DNA from: Valencia hispanica
Lineage: Eukaryota > Chordata > Actinopteri > Cyprinodontiformes > Valenciidae
Assembly: GCA_963556495.2 (NCBI GenBank)
Contig: OY747712.1
Coordinates: 31,516,235 to 31,580,234 of the forward strand
DNA length: 64,000 nucleotides
Direction of reading: 5' to 3'
Part shown: one piece after another, positions 26,501 through 37,341 of the stretch
Layout: each line of letters begins with the position of its first letter
Numbering within the stretch: the first letter of the stretch is position 1
The notes under the pieces: generated by a model
Told to the model about the DNA's origin: nothing
Databases searched by the model: none
The model's input: the letters and a program-made list of their open reading frames with translations, nothing else
Made by a program: the position numbers and the translations under genes

Positions 26501-28625
26501 AGGTCAGAATCAGATGGTTACTTTTAGATACAGCTAGAGGCGGCTGGATTGCAGACAGCACCATTTGATATCCTAAGTTTTTAAAAAAATTGCTAAGTCA
26601 GGCATTAGTAATATGCAACAAATTATAAAGATGCCCTTATGACAACAAAATGTATTAATGGTGGTTGCATCACATTAGGAAATCAGGCGATGATGGAATC
26701 AGATGTGATAAATCTCGATTCTCTTAGATTGAACTCCCCTCTGTAACCTACAGCACCTTGGCCTCTATCCTAAATACTGGGTGTGAGTTTCTACAGCAGT
26801 GAGACTCAATCCAACAGGCGGACCATCTTATTGGCATGCAAAGCATGGATTTTCAATACTTAAAATATAAAAATTTATATTTTCAGCACAAAAATACATG
26901 TATAAAGAAGGAAAGCCAAGTGAGTAAAATCCTCCAGCTGTCGATTTAATTCACTCTGGCTGCAGATAATGTTAGGTAAGTTAATGTTTAGCTGGATGTA
27001 TGTGTACTCCAGAGATGTTTGGTTTGTGTGTTCAACCTCTTACCAGGTTGTCAGATTCATTGGACAAGTGACAGGTAGTTGAGAGTCGTCTTACATACAA
27101 GTCTGGCTTCAGCTAAATGTTATACAGTAGTTTGGCCCTACGCTTGGATATCAGTGACATATCAGTTGCCATTTATGTCTATTTTCTTCTTTCCTCTGTT
27201 TCTCATCTGTCCTTCCATCACTCTGTGACCTTCTGCATTTTGAGCCAAAATCCTTTATGTCCACCGTAAACATCTGCTGCCATGAGACTCTTTCCAGCTT
27301 GCTAAATATTATGTTAGCGTGTAAAATGCAAGTTAACGACACTTGGAATATAGTATGCAACAATTATTGCACTTCAAACAGTCCTTTACTATTTGAATAT
27401 TAAATGCACTCATTTTATTTTAGGTTTGTTTTTAATTTGTTTAAAATTGTATCCCAGGTGTAATTAGAACTTTTGAAATAATACTTTATTACTATAAGCT
27501 ACACAAAAAACCGAAACACTACACTAAAACATTAGTTAATGACTGGAAATAGTTAATTTGCAAACGATTGTTTTTTTAGCTTCATTGGTATGATTGGTAT
27601 AAAACCAGTCAGAAACACAAAAATCTGATTTATTTCGTAACCAGTGAGCGCATCACAGTCAAGCTGGTTGAGGTAGCTCATGCCAGCAGCAACACCCTTC
27701 GGTTTGGAAGTAGTTACTGATGTAAATACACCTAAAGTTTATCGCTTTTAGATATTCGTTTTTTTTAGCTTTTAAACTCTGTCATGTAACATGATGGACT
27801 TTGAAATATTGGCAGACTTTTGCCAACCTGAAAACCAAGAGACAACTGCTTACAATTAGTTATTAAGGAAGCTTGCCATTGTTAGTTGGTTTTATTTGAA
27901 CTTTTTTATATAAAAGTCATTGTGAATCATTGTTATCTATGCCAAGGAGGTTATATTTTCACCAGGGATTTGTTTGTCTCTTTGCTAGTTAGTTAGCAAC
28001 AAAACTCAAAAAGTTATAGGCGGATTTTGATAAAATGTTCAGGAAATGTCTGCAATGGGACCAGGAAAATGTGATTGGGGATGACCGAGCTGCCTTGGCA
28101 TTTATTGTCAAACCAGGTGCTTTTTCCATTAGGCATGAATGTAGAACATTAATAATGGCTGTTAAAGTGAAAATGGTTATTGGAAAGACTCTGTATTGGC
28201 TGGTGATTGGAAATTTGATGCAAAATGTTGGTTTGTTTACGGTGATTTGCTTTAATCATGAATTCATACGAAACGTTTCGATCCTCTGTTTACCAGTTTA
28301 ATTCTGATTCTTGTAAAAAATGAACATGCTGAATAGGAACACAAAGTGCATGCTTACTAAAAAAAAAAAATCCTGATTTTTAAACATTATCAATTGCTTT
28401 AAGTCTAGTAGATAACAAACTCAAATAGGTTAAGTGACAAAAAATGTGCTCTGATGTTCAATCCCCTTTGTCAACAGGTGAATGGTTATATCTTTATGAA
28501 AGAAAAAAAAAAGAGCACATCTGACATGTTACCTCATAGCTTGCTTCGGACTGACTGGAGGAAGTTATCGGCAGCACCTCTCCCTGCCTCAGTGAGGACC
28601 GCTGTTCCTGGACTCCACTTCCCAT
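23204..28625 (-). CDS. slc25a42: Mitochondrial coenzyme A transporter SLC25A42 (seven coding exons)
   Basis: SLC25A42 is an inner-membrane carrier that imports coenzyme A into mitochondria in exchange for adenine nucleotides. Exons on the minus strand: 28625-28533, 26366-26255, 26133-26108, 25923-25757, 25667-25551, 24801-24650, 23526-23204. They join in frame to 990 nt (329 residues plus stop); human SLC25A42 is 318 residues. The protein begins MGSGVQEQ and has the three mitochondrial-carrier repeats. Their Px[DE]xx[RK] signatures are PLDRTK (residues 59-64), PLDMVR (157-162) and PLDVVR (252-257). Near-identity to human SLC25A42 is clear at [16 protein letters not shown] and the C-terminal [20 protein letters not shown]. 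The start codon is the first ATG of its exon and matches the family N terminus. All introns are GT-AG except the second coding intron, which is GC-AG. Armc6 lies upstream in the same orientation, as in human. No disruption is seen, so the gene looks functional. Confidence 0.95.
23556..24562 (+). mobile_element. Tc1-like relic in slc25a42 intron (relic E)
   Basis: Occupies most of the intron between the last two coding exons. The left terminal repeat carries ttacaccccttgaactttt (23574 on) and the right end has the inverted aaggggtgtaaaa near 24547. Internal transposase remnants read in the plus direction, including cagcatcatgctgtggggat near 23931 and cttgagaccgggagggaggc near 24057. It is shorter than an intact element of about 1.6 kb and has no open frame. 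It is antisense to the host gene. Confidence 0.8.
24650..24801 (-). CDS. slc25a42: slc25a42 exon 7
   Basis: 152 bases encoding [20 protein letters not shown] and [20 protein letters not shown]. Acceptor ctgtttag, donor GCACGCAG|gtatta; ends in phase 1. Confidence 0.93.
25012..25190. repeat. Palindromic dispersed repeat (probable nonautonomous hAT-like MITE)
   Basis: Starts with tggtgctcaaatcctgtcct and contains a tttagatgt segment. It ends in an imperfect inverted counterpart around 25140-25180 (ggcgtgttt, aaaacatccc). The design matches a palindromic fish repeat that I recall from many genomes. A half copy lies at 36890-36998. The superfamily assignment is from memory and tentative. Confidence 0.5.
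25551..25667 (-). CDS. slc25a42: slc25a42 exon 6
   Basis: 117 bases encoding the second carrier signature within [20 protein letters not shown]. Acceptor cttgttctag, donor GGAAAT|gtaagg; ends in phase 2. Confidence 0.92.
25757..25923 (-). CDS. slc25a42: slc25a42 exon 5
   Basis: 167 bases encoding residues 78-132, including [18 protein letters not shown], the end of carrier repeat 1. Acceptor gtgttacag, donor GGGAA|gtaagt; ends in phase 2. Confidence 0.92.
26108..26133 (-). CDS. slc25a42: slc25a42 exon 4, 26 bp microexon
   Basis: Encodes VSSARFSAK together with one base from the previous exon; human has VSSKRFSAK here. Acceptor ttctttcag|TGTC and donor CCAAG|gtatgt are both good. The length is not a multiple of three, so skipping it would shift the frame and truncate the carrier. 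Confidence 0.9.
26255..26366 (-). CDS. slc25a42: slc25a42 exon 3, ends at a GC donor
   Basis: 112 bases encoding [19 protein letters not shown] onward, through the first carrier signature PLDRTK, to residue 68. The acceptor is ggctacacag (AG at 26368-26367) with only a modest pyrimidine tract. The donor reads CCAAG|gcaagtgag, a noncanonical GC-AG site. It ends in phase 1. Confidence 0.88.
26368..28532. other. slc25a42 intron between exons 2 and 3
   Basis: AT-rich intronic DNA without recognised coding sequence. It contains one probable dispersed repeat at 27935-28110. Confidence 0.6.
27935..28110 (+). repeat. Dispersed fish repeat fragment
   Basis: The segment with gccaaggaggttatattttc, ttagttagcaacaaaactca and aaaaagttataggcggattt matches a widespread fish interspersed repeat that I recognise by sight but cannot classify. 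The remaining family consensus is not visible beyond about 28110. Confidence 0.5.
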
Positions 28626-28704
28626 CCCAGTGGACTCACCAAGCACACTCATGCATTCAAGTCACAAGGAGGGCGTGCGTGCAAATACCACCCAAAGGCA
28701 AGAG
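28533..28704 (-). CDS. slc25a42: slc25a42 exon 2: start codon exon (coding 28533-28625)
   Basis: Coding part has 31 codons starting at ATG 28625-28623 and ending in phase 0 at donor GAG|gtaaca. The 5' side has a strong acceptor (tgacctcctgcag|ctctt, AG at 28706-28705) after a run of T on the minus strand, so about 79 bases of 5' untranslated sequence precede the ATG. The encoded N terminus is poorly conserved and polar. Confidence 0.85.
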
Positions 28705-31700
28705 CTGCAGGAGGTCAGCAGGACAAAAAAAAAAAAAGAAAAAAAAAAAAGACAGTTCAGTTTTAGGTTGGTCTAAATATAAATCAAGCATAGTATGATG
28801 TAGATGTCTAAATTCAATTCAGTTATTTTTATTTGTCCCCCAAATGTATTCTCTTGCTGCTGTGGAAAAGCATCGGGATCAAGTGACCAAGCATGACTCT
28901 GCTCCCTTCCAAACACTGAGTTTGCCTCAACAAGAACAGCTTAAATATGTGAACACAACCGGGTCTATTCCAGTTAGGAAATTATGAGCACGTAAAATCA
29001 GAGAAGTGAAATGTTGTGTCAGATGACTGCCAAGAAAAGCCTCCACATGTTATGCTTTTCAAAAAACAAGAAAAACATTTCCTTGAAGGACACAGCTGAG
29101 GACTTGTAGTTGTTAGTAGGTGAAAGGTGTCTGTCTGTTGTGTTTTTCAGGCCCTCCTGTGCTAGAACATCAGATTTCCGCATTACCACATGTCCCCCAC
29201 TATCAGGACAATCTAATCAGCAAAGACCTGACTGAGATCAGGTTTTGGTGACAAACCTTTTAAATTGTGACCTCAGTTGGAACCAAAGACACTTGCATGC
29301 TTTCCAATGAGCTAATCATTTCACCACACAAGTCGGCCATCCATGCAGCCTTCAACCCCTGCAGTGGCTCATTATCGCACGTTGGGTCAGCTTCACAGCT
29401 TTTAAACACATGCATAAGCCTGGGAGATTTGCAATGCACAGTTGAAAGCAGAAAAGGAAGAAAAAGTCAAAATATCACTTGTTTAAGGTATGAATGCCAG
29501 AATAATGGCAAGGATCATTGTATTCATTTCTTTCAATTCAGAAGTTTTGATACATTTTCTCAGTATTTGGTCAAATTGCCCTTTCAGACTGGACGACTTG
29601 GGTATAACAATTTAAATAAACTCCTCTCAATAGCTTGTGATTTCTTGGGAATTTTCTATGACGTCTCACAAGGAAGCAGGTGTGCCTTAAAATACATCCA
29701 CTGATGTGCCTCCATTTCGCTAAACAAGATTACAAAGTAAAGCTGTCATCAAATGGGCTCTCCCATATTGTTCAAAGGCATAGTAATCCTACTGTATTTA
29801 AACTTCTCAATCTGAAAAAAAATCAAATGATCTCGATCATCTCATTATGCTGGCTCTCCACAACTAGAAATAATTCTTTACTGAACTTGAACAGGAAAAG
29901 TTTAGTCACTTTTAATGTTAAACGGGGAGGGAAATACAGGTGTTTCTTTTAATACAATGAATGTAGATATGTGGCTTGAAGTCTAAATATGTATATTAAG
30001 TTAATTTATTTTCAAATAACTTGCTGCATTTAATAAAAAAATGTATGTATTAATGAAATTAATAATTAGAGACATCTTTAAATGTTCAGTGAGAGGTCTT
30101 TTGACAGCAAATTTATATATTAGCACACCAGTGGGAATAAATTGAGGTAACTATTGAAAAGCAAAGTAGAACAGACAGAAATCTCTCTCTTGGGCTGCTT
30201 GATGCTCCTTTTACCAGCTAGCGTTCAACTGTGTCTCTCTGTAAAAAAGCCCTGAAGAACAACAGCTTGCTTTGAAAACCCCTGTGATGCTGTGAGTCAC
30301 TGAGTCCGACCTGCTAAACACAGCTCGCCACTGGGACAAGGTTTATCTGCAGAAAGCTACATGCAACCCGATGCTTCAGATCGGCTCAATGCGCGAATGG
30401 CAACGAGAAAGGATGGAGCTAAATTCAGCACAACAATTAAATCAAGTCGAAACCTCAAAAAATTTACTTTGATAGATGTTAAATAAATTTAAAAAAGTAT
30501 TTGTTGCTTTCTGTTTTTAAATTCACTGAATGCTAAATATTTTTAAAATTAGAAGTAGAAGTTTGTGAAGTTGCGCAACATTTTGCTGGAATGAAGCATG
30601 AAAGGAAAGAGAGGACAGAAGCAGCCATGAAACATGAGAACAAACAGTGAGTCTGTGGTTGTGGGGAACCACTTCTGGTCTCAATACAACAAGGACAGAG
30701 TCTTAAATGGGCACATTAGAGGCCAGGGACAGGCCCCTGTTACACCTACTACTCTTCCTCAGTTAATCCCTTCTTCTTCTTTCCTTTGCATATTGTTTTC
30801 CTTTCTTAACTCGTACTACTGTCTACATAATAAAAGTGCTCTTTTCAACCAACCACCTGTTCAACTGGATCATTTAATGTCTGCTGATAAGAAAATCACC
30901 AACAGATTTTAGAAGTAGTTTGTTAATCTATGTAGCCTTGGGTATATTACGCATGTGTAAAAGCTCAGATACAGTGAAAAGTCTGTCATGGATTCTAAAT
31001 AAAAACATGGACAGACTGCCAAAAAACTCTTAGTTTGTGTTTGGGTTTTAAAGTAGAGAAATAGTTATCCATATCATTGTTATGCTATGGTTTAAAGACC
31101 TTTAAATGAGATGTCAGAGAAGGTAACCTGTATGGAGCTTAAAGAAATATCAAGCTGACCCTTCCCCACCTGTTGCCGCAAACTGCTGGTCAGCTGGCGG
31201 AAAGAAGGCTCCTACCCTCAGTATTAACAAGGGGTTTAAATTGAGTATGCTCTCTACTTCATGTCTGTACGCTGCGAGTGCTTGAAAAACCAAAGTCAAA
31301 CTCCTCACTTGTGCACACACTCTTGGCCAATAAAGCAGACTGTGATTATATATGATTGCTTAAATTAACGTATAAAAAAAAAAAAAAAGCTTTCATATAG
31401 TCGGACATGGAGTAACTTTGATTCTCTTCGCTGTCTGATACTGATATCTGGTTTTCACTGAGGTCCGACCTGCCGACTCTGTCTTTCGTTTCCAAGACTT
31501 AAGACCATAAAATTGGGAGGAATTGTGCTGAAGGCTTTTTTTGGACGCTGTAGTTTGATAATCCAACAGGAGATTAAGAAATTACAGTCTTACCCCCAGC
31601 TACGCATCAAAACATGTGCTCCCTAAGTAGGTCTGCATAATATATCGTTATCGACATGTCAGTCTGTGCAGTATTAATATCCCAAAGAACTGTTAGGAAT

Positions 31701-32059
31701 GCAATCATTCTTTGCTAATGCATTCCTAATGTAACCAGCTCAGACATGGCATGTGTTGCTCCACACCAGAAACAGGTTGCAGTGCCCACCAGATGCTAAA
31801 GGTCACAGAACGTGCTGGAAGCAAAGCTGGAAAAGAGAGGAGTGAGGAAACTGTGGATTTACTGCAACTGATGTCATAACAATGTTTACCGCTGCATAAT
31901 TTTCCTACCATGTGTGGTCCTATACCTAACCTTTATCTGATTTTTTTCACTAAACTCTTTACATTTTATCAAAGTACATGCAGTTGGCTGATGCACGGAT
32001 GATATGAGTTTTAAGTTTGATGCATAGGCCTGTCACAATAAACAATAAATGAATTAATC
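28705..32059. other. slc25a42 intron 1, left part; nothing recognised
   Basis: AT-rich intronic DNA. Open frames such as those near 29267-29704 and 30634-30912 show no family resemblance and no codon bias. An A-rich tract at 28727-28750 serves as the polypyrimidine tract (minus strand) of the exon 2 acceptor. The segment 31164-31212 resembles 2417-2465. Confidence 0.5.
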
Positions 32060-32530
32060 GCATGATAAATTCATGCCATACCAACTTTATTTATATGGCA
32101 CTTAAAACACCCACAGGACCAAAGTGTTGGACACAGAAATAAAAATGTATTTAAATATTAAAACCAATTTAAAATCTATTTAAAAATTAACATCTCAGAT
32201 GGTGTCAAAGGCCAGAGAGAAGAGGTGATTTAAAAACAGACAACGTAGAGGCCAATCTGATGTCGAAAGGAAGCTCATTCCACAACTTAGAAGCTGCTAC
32301 AGCAAATTCAGGTGCAACTGATCAGCTGCCCTGAGGGAATGGCAGGGGGTAGATGTGGATGTTCGCACAGGTAGAGTGGGGCAAGGCCATTAAGAGCTTT
32401 CAAAGAAAATAATCTTAAAATGAATCTCAAATTGTATAGGCAGCCAGTGCAAAGAGGGGAAAACAGGGGAAATGTGTTCAAACTTTCGTGTGCCTGTTAA
32501 GAGGCCAACACCTAAACATACTAAAGACAA
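32060..32530 (+). repeat. Unclassified dispersed repeat (teleost type)
   Basis: Recognisable phrases include gaaggaagctcattccacaa region near 32270, aaggccattaagagctttca near 32384 and aggcagccagtgcaaagagg near 32438. These belong to a repeat that is common in fish genomes. A related diverged copy occurs at 44290-44660. No open frame. Confidence 0.5.
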
Positions 32531-32739
32531 AACTTTACAACGGGGCATCAATTTCAACATTCTGTGGGTTTAAAAGGCTGGTTTTTGTTGTGGTAGAATG
32601 ATGAATGAATCTTATCAAAAGTAAGTGTCAGTAAGTCATTCAAACAGCCATGAACACATGACGTCACTTAACGTACGAGCAGCGCCACCTGGCCATAGCG
32701 CGCCTTTGGGTCGGTGGCAGGCAGTCGGATGTTGCACAT

Positions 32740-33674
32740 GAACTTGATGTGTCTCAAAGTGTCATCAGCAGACTTGCATCAAGACACAGAGCTACAGGCC
32801 GAGTTCGTGACAAACCCAGGAGTGGAGCCCCACGAGTGACAGACCCCAATGATGATCAGTACCTAAGGACCTATGTACTCAGACATCGTCATAAAACTGC
32901 CACACAGCTGCAGGCCTGTTTACGAGATGTGAGGGGTACAAGGGTTTCCAGACAAACCATTTGCAACCGACTCCACCGCTTTGGCTTGAATGCCAGATGA
33001 CCGTTGCAGGTGACTCCCCCGACACCAAGACACCGCTGTGAACGTTTGCAGTGGGCACAAGACCATAAGACCTGGGCAATGCAGCAGTGGTCAACCGTTC
33101 TGTTCACTGACGAGTGTCGGGTCACTTTGCACAGAAATGATGGTCGTCAGCGTTGCTGGAGAAGGCGAGGTGAGCGACACCCTGAGGTCAACATGGTCCC
33201 CAGGATTAGCTTTGGTGGAGGAGGTGTAACAGTTTGGGCAGGCATCACCAGTCAGCGCAAAACTGATTTGGTTATTGTACATGGCTCAGTCACTGCACGT
33301 TCTTACCTCAGATACATCATAGAGCCCATCATCATCCCCCAATTCCACCAGCACACCCCCAACTTTCTGTTCATGGATGATAACGCTCCACCACATCGTG
33401 CCAGAATTGTCACAGCTCGACATTAGGAAGTCGGAGTGCCTCATATGGTATGGCCAGCAATGTCCACTGACCTGAACACCATAGAGCACGTTTGGGACCA
33501 GCTGAAGCAGAGACTGGATGATCGTACCCCACCCTCACGTGACCTGGCAGAACTGCGTGTAGTATTGTGGAAGAGTGGAACCCATTGCCTCAGGACATTG
33601 TGAGGCTAGTGAGGAACATGAGACGTCGCTGTCAAGCTGTCATTGCGGCAAATGGTGGAAACACCCGCTACTGA
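32740..33674 (+). pseudogene. Dead Tc1-type (DD34E) transposase
   Basis: A Tc1/mariner transposase remnant. The N-terminal helix-turn-helix region (SQSVISRLASRHRATGRV, from about 32749) is followed by the catalytic core: LFTDECR with the first Asp (about 33103), FMDDNAPPH with the second Asp (about 33374) and LNTIEHVWD with the Glu. There are 34 positions between the second Asp and the Glu, the Tc1 spacing. It is interrupted by TGA at 32998-33000, TAG at 33424-33426 and a frameshift near 33555. The last conserved segment RRRCQAVIAANGGNTRY then ends at TGA 33672-33674. Terminal inverted repeats were not located with confidence. It sits in slc25a42 intron 1, antisense to the host. Confidence 0.88.
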
Positions 33675-33857
33675 CATTGTCAATTTTCGTTATTTGGGGC
33701 TAGCCTTGTTATTGTCTACATTATTGGGGTAATAAATATTACACTAATGAAAATGGTGTTTCTTCTCATTCATGATTAGTAATATCGAAGGATACCTTTA
33801 CTTATTTCATTAAAACTCAGACCAAATAGGAATAGCACTCATATAAATAACAATATC

Positions 33858-34466
33858 CCTAACTTGTGAGTTCTCTTCGTTCATTCTGGTTGGTGTTTAC
33901 ATTACACCGGCGACCAACGTGCAGGACGTGCAGCGCGCACTCGCCGACCAGATACTGGATGTGGAGCGGACCAATCCGGACTCCTTAGTTATTGCCCTCG
34001 GGGACTTTAACAAAGGTAACCTCAGCCACGAACTCCCCAAATACAGACAGTTTATTAAATGTGCGACCAGGGAGGGGAACACTCTGGATCACTGCTACAC
34101 AACAGTCAGTAACGCCTATCACGCCGTCACACGCGCTGCACTGGGTCATTCTGACCATAACATGGTCCACCTGATTCCTGCTTACAGGCAGAAATTAAAA
34201 CTTTCTAAACCTGTGATGAGGACATCAAAGAAGTGGACCAGTGAAGCTGTGGAGGATCTGAAGGAGTGTTTGGACTGCTCTGACTGGGATGTTTTCAGGA
34301 CTGCTTCCACCAGCCTGGACGAATACACAGAAGCTGTATCCTCATATATCAGCTTCTGTGAGGACTACTGTGTGCCATCACGCACCAGGGTGACTTATAA
34401 TAATGACAAACCCTGGTTTACACCCAGACTCCGGCAGCTGAGACTGGAAAAGGCAAAGGCTTTTAA
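33858..34466 (+). pseudogene. 5'-truncated LINE: endonuclease domain remnant
   Basis: C-terminal half of an apurinic-like endonuclease of a Jockey/L2/Rex1-type LINE. Visible motifs are ILVGVYITPAT, IALGDFNKGNL (catalytic Asp/Asn) and GHSDHNMVHL (Asp-His pair), followed by the linker DNKPWFTPRLRQLRLEKAKA. The frame is open from about 33880 to the MITE insertion at 34467. The N-terminal endonuclease half and ORF1 are absent, as expected of a 5'-truncated copy. The element continues at 35005. Confidence 0.85.
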
Positions 34467-35004
34467 AGCCACGTCCACACGAAGCCGGTACGTTCCCTAT
34501 CCGATATTTTTTTTTCCTCGTTCTAAAAAAAAATTACGTAAACACGGAATCGTCTCAAAAAATATCTGCGTCCACATGAAACCACTGAAACCAACTGAAA
34601 ACGGTGTAGTATATATGCCAGACCAGTATTGAGCGCTGTAATTCCGCCCCAGAGATACACTATACACGGAGAAGAAGACTTTGAGTATGCGCATAACCTT
34701 GCGCGCTGTATACGAACTAAGAGGAATAAATTTATAACAAAGCAATAGATTTTGCTGTAATAAAGCTAGTAGGCTTAGTAGCTTCTGCAGCACGAACAAA
34801 ATCATGTAGTCCGCCATTATTGTTGTTGCAGTTACGTGTGACGCAGCCGAAACGTGATGTGATGAGATTTATCCACTATGGGACCCGGTGTCAAAAAAAT
34901 TGCGGTTTCAGTCTCCGAAAACGGCGGATCCGTGTGGGCGAAACGCTATTACGATAAAAAATTTATACGTATACAGCGAAACGCGTCTCCGTGTGGACGG
35001 GCCC
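34467..35004. mobile_element. 538 bp Harbinger-like MITE inserted in the LINE
   Basis: The ends are imperfect inverted repeats of about 23 bp sharing cgtccacacg (left agccacgtccacacgaagcc, right complement gggcccgtccacacggagac). The LINE codons flanking it are duplicated as TAA: 34464-34466 and 35005-35007. Removing the insert plus one TAA restores the LINE reading frame across FKSGNRAEYKEAK. A 3 bp TWA target duplication and short terminal repeats fit PIF/Harbinger. The interior has no coding capacity, so the element is nonautonomous. Confidence 0.82.
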
Positions 35005-36380
35005 TAAGAGTGGCAACAGAGCAGAGTACAAGGAGGCCAAGTACAGGTTTAGCAGGGCGGTGAGAGAGGCTAAAAGTACTCAGAGAAGCTTCAACACCAG
35101 TTCTCCTCCAACGACTCTGCCTCTGTCTGGAGAGGGCTCAGGCAGATCACTAACTACAAGCGAAGAGCCCCCATCTCTGCTAACGATCGTCGCCTCGCCA
35201 ACGACCTGAACAACTTCTACTGCCGTTTTGAAGACAATCTGGTCAGTGCTCACACCATCCCCCACCCCACTTCCAACCAACACCAGCCCCCCAGCTTTAC
35301 TCCCCCCACCAACACAACAAAAGTGGAACAGCTCCCATCATCACATCTACCCTCCACCTCCCCCCATCCACCACCGACACCTCTGTCTGTCCTGGAGAGA
35401 GACGCTAACAGGCTCTTCAAGGAACAGAATCCTGACAAAGCTGCTGGGCCGGACTCCGTGTCTCCATCCTGCCTAAAGCACTGTGCGGATCAGCTGTCTC
35501 CAGTGTTCACGGACATCTTCAACTCCTCACTGGAGACATGACACGTCCCAGCATGCTTCAAGGCCTCCACCATCATCCCAGTTCCCAAGAAAACCCACAG
35601 GATTAAATGACTACATACCCGTCGCCCTGACCTCTGTGGTCATGAAATCTTTTGAGCGCCTGGTACTGTCTCACCATAAATCCATCACAGACTCCCTCCT
35701 GGACCCCCTGCAGTTTGCCTACAGAGCAAACAGGTCTGTTGATGATGCTGTCAATTCAGCCATCCATTTCATCCTCCAGCACCTGGACTCCCCAGGATCC
35801 TACGTCAGGATCCTATTTGTGGACTTCAGCTCTGCATTTAACACAATCATCCCGGCTCTTCTACAGGACAAGCTTTCTCAGCTCAATGTGCCGGCCCCCA
35901 CCTGCCAGTGAATCATAGACTTCCTGACAAACGGGAGGCAGCATGTGAGGCTGGGAAAGCACATCTCGGGGACCAGGACGATCAGCACCGGCTCCCCCCA
36001 AGGCTGCGTTCTTTCTCCCCTGCTCTTCTCCCTGTACACCAACAACTGCACCTCGAGCCACCAGTCCGTCAAACTCCTGAAGTTTGCAGACGACACCACC
36101 CTCATTAAACTCATCTCTGGTGGGAATGAGTCTGCCTACAGGTGGGAGATTGACCACTTGGTGACCTGGTGCAGGGAGAACAACCTGGAGCTCAACGCTT
36201 CCACAACAGTGGAGATGATAGTAGACTTCAGGAAGAGCGCAGACTGTTTGAACCCCTCCCCTCTGGCCGAAGGGTGCGGTCCATCAGGACCAAAACCTTC
36301 TTCCACAAGGATAGTTTTTACCCCTCTGCCATCAGGCTTAGGAACACAGTCAAAAACTGACTAACTCTTATGGTCCGTAC
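35005..36380 (+). pseudogene. LINE reverse transcriptase remnant with internal deletion
   Basis: Continuation of the LINE split by the MITE. Reverse transcriptase motifs in order: PDKAAGPDSVSPSCLK (about 35431), the ALTSVVMKSFERLVL region, LDPLQFAYRANRSVDDAV, ILFVDFSSAFNTI, TGSPQGCVLSPLLFSLYTNN and KFADDTTLI (catalytic FADD, about 36081). It carries stops and frameshifts (for example TGA at 35539-35541 and about 35909) so cannot be translated. After VDFRKSAD the sequence jumps to the far C-terminal tail (EPLPSGRRVRSIRTKT in another frame). The thumb and connection regions are therefore missing, a deletion of several hundred bases relative to full-length relatives. Confidence 0.88.
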
Positions 36381-36889
36381 AACTGTCACATGCGTTGTAT
36401 CAACGAGCCAGGTGATAAATATATTTTTGAAGTTTGTATTTACCGTGTTCTTCCATTTTTAAAAAATTGTTTCCGTTGTTTTCTCAATTTACATTGGATA
36501 TTAAAAATGTCTTTCAGTTCCAGTGATAGATGTTTGATACAAATTAAATAAAGTTTATTGATCGTTCAGAGGGTGTACGCGCATTATTATTACATTAGTT
36601 GAAAATGGTCTTAAAACCACAATATTATAGTTTGTCACAATAATTTTTGGAGAAATTTATCGTGCAGCAAAACCTGTTATCGTGACAGGCCTATTGGGTT
36701 GATCGCCGATAACAGCTAAACAATGAAAAACGGGTCAATATTGATTGGTATGTTTCTAAATAATATAGCTGTAATCTCTATGCTGTGTTTTTTTTCAGCA
36801 GTGGGATGAATATATGTTGCTAATCTGATGTGAGCACAACAAACTCGATCAAGTTAAACACTTTTAATTTAAGTATTTGATTAATATTT
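36381..36889. other. Intronic DNA, nothing recognised
   Basis: AT-rich remainder of slc25a42 intron 1 between the LINE and the palindromic repeat fragment. It contains aataaag-type sequence near 36547 that may be the LINE tail region. Confidence 0.45.
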
Positions 36890-36998
36890 GGCAAAAGTCT
36901 ACTGATCAGCCATTCATTGAAATCAGGTGTGTTAAGGCAGGGAAACATCTAAAACATACAGGGCAGTGTGTTTTGAGGACCAAGGTTGGGAAACACTG
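36890..36998. repeat. Half copy of the palindromic repeat seen at 25012-25190
   Basis: Contains aatcaggtgtgttaaggcag, aaacatctaaaaca and tttgaggaccaaggttggg, the right-hand half of the palindromic fish repeat. Confidence 0.5.
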
Positions 36999-37341
36999 CC
37001 TTAAACTACAGGTAAACATTCAGAGCAACTACAATGAGCTGGACTATATAAAGAACCACTCGTGTTGTTCCACAGCCTCCTGTGGATTTGTAAGGCTTCT
37101 TCACAGCTGGAGGATTGTGAACATATTTAGATGTGCTCCGTTTACATTTATCACTCTTAACTTGTATTGATGCTGCCTGTATTACCCAGTCAGGGTGTGT
37201 CAACATTTATACGGTTAAATGACTGCGGTGTCGGTCTGTGCTCGGTGCCCCAGGCTGATTCAAACTTGTCCACAAAACACGAACCCAGTGAATCTCTGCA
37301 GCCAGCTGAATGTAAAACAACAAACACGCCCGATATCTTAC

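Noticed and set aside
29267..29704. 145-codon plus-strand frame in slc25a42 intron 1
   Set aside because: No family resemblance, no codon-usage support and no splice context; such lengths occur by chance in this much DNA.
33919..34632. 237-codon open frame treated as a possible host gene
   Set aside because: Residues GDFN and SDH and the following linker identify a LINE endonuclease; the last part of the frame is MITE sequence.
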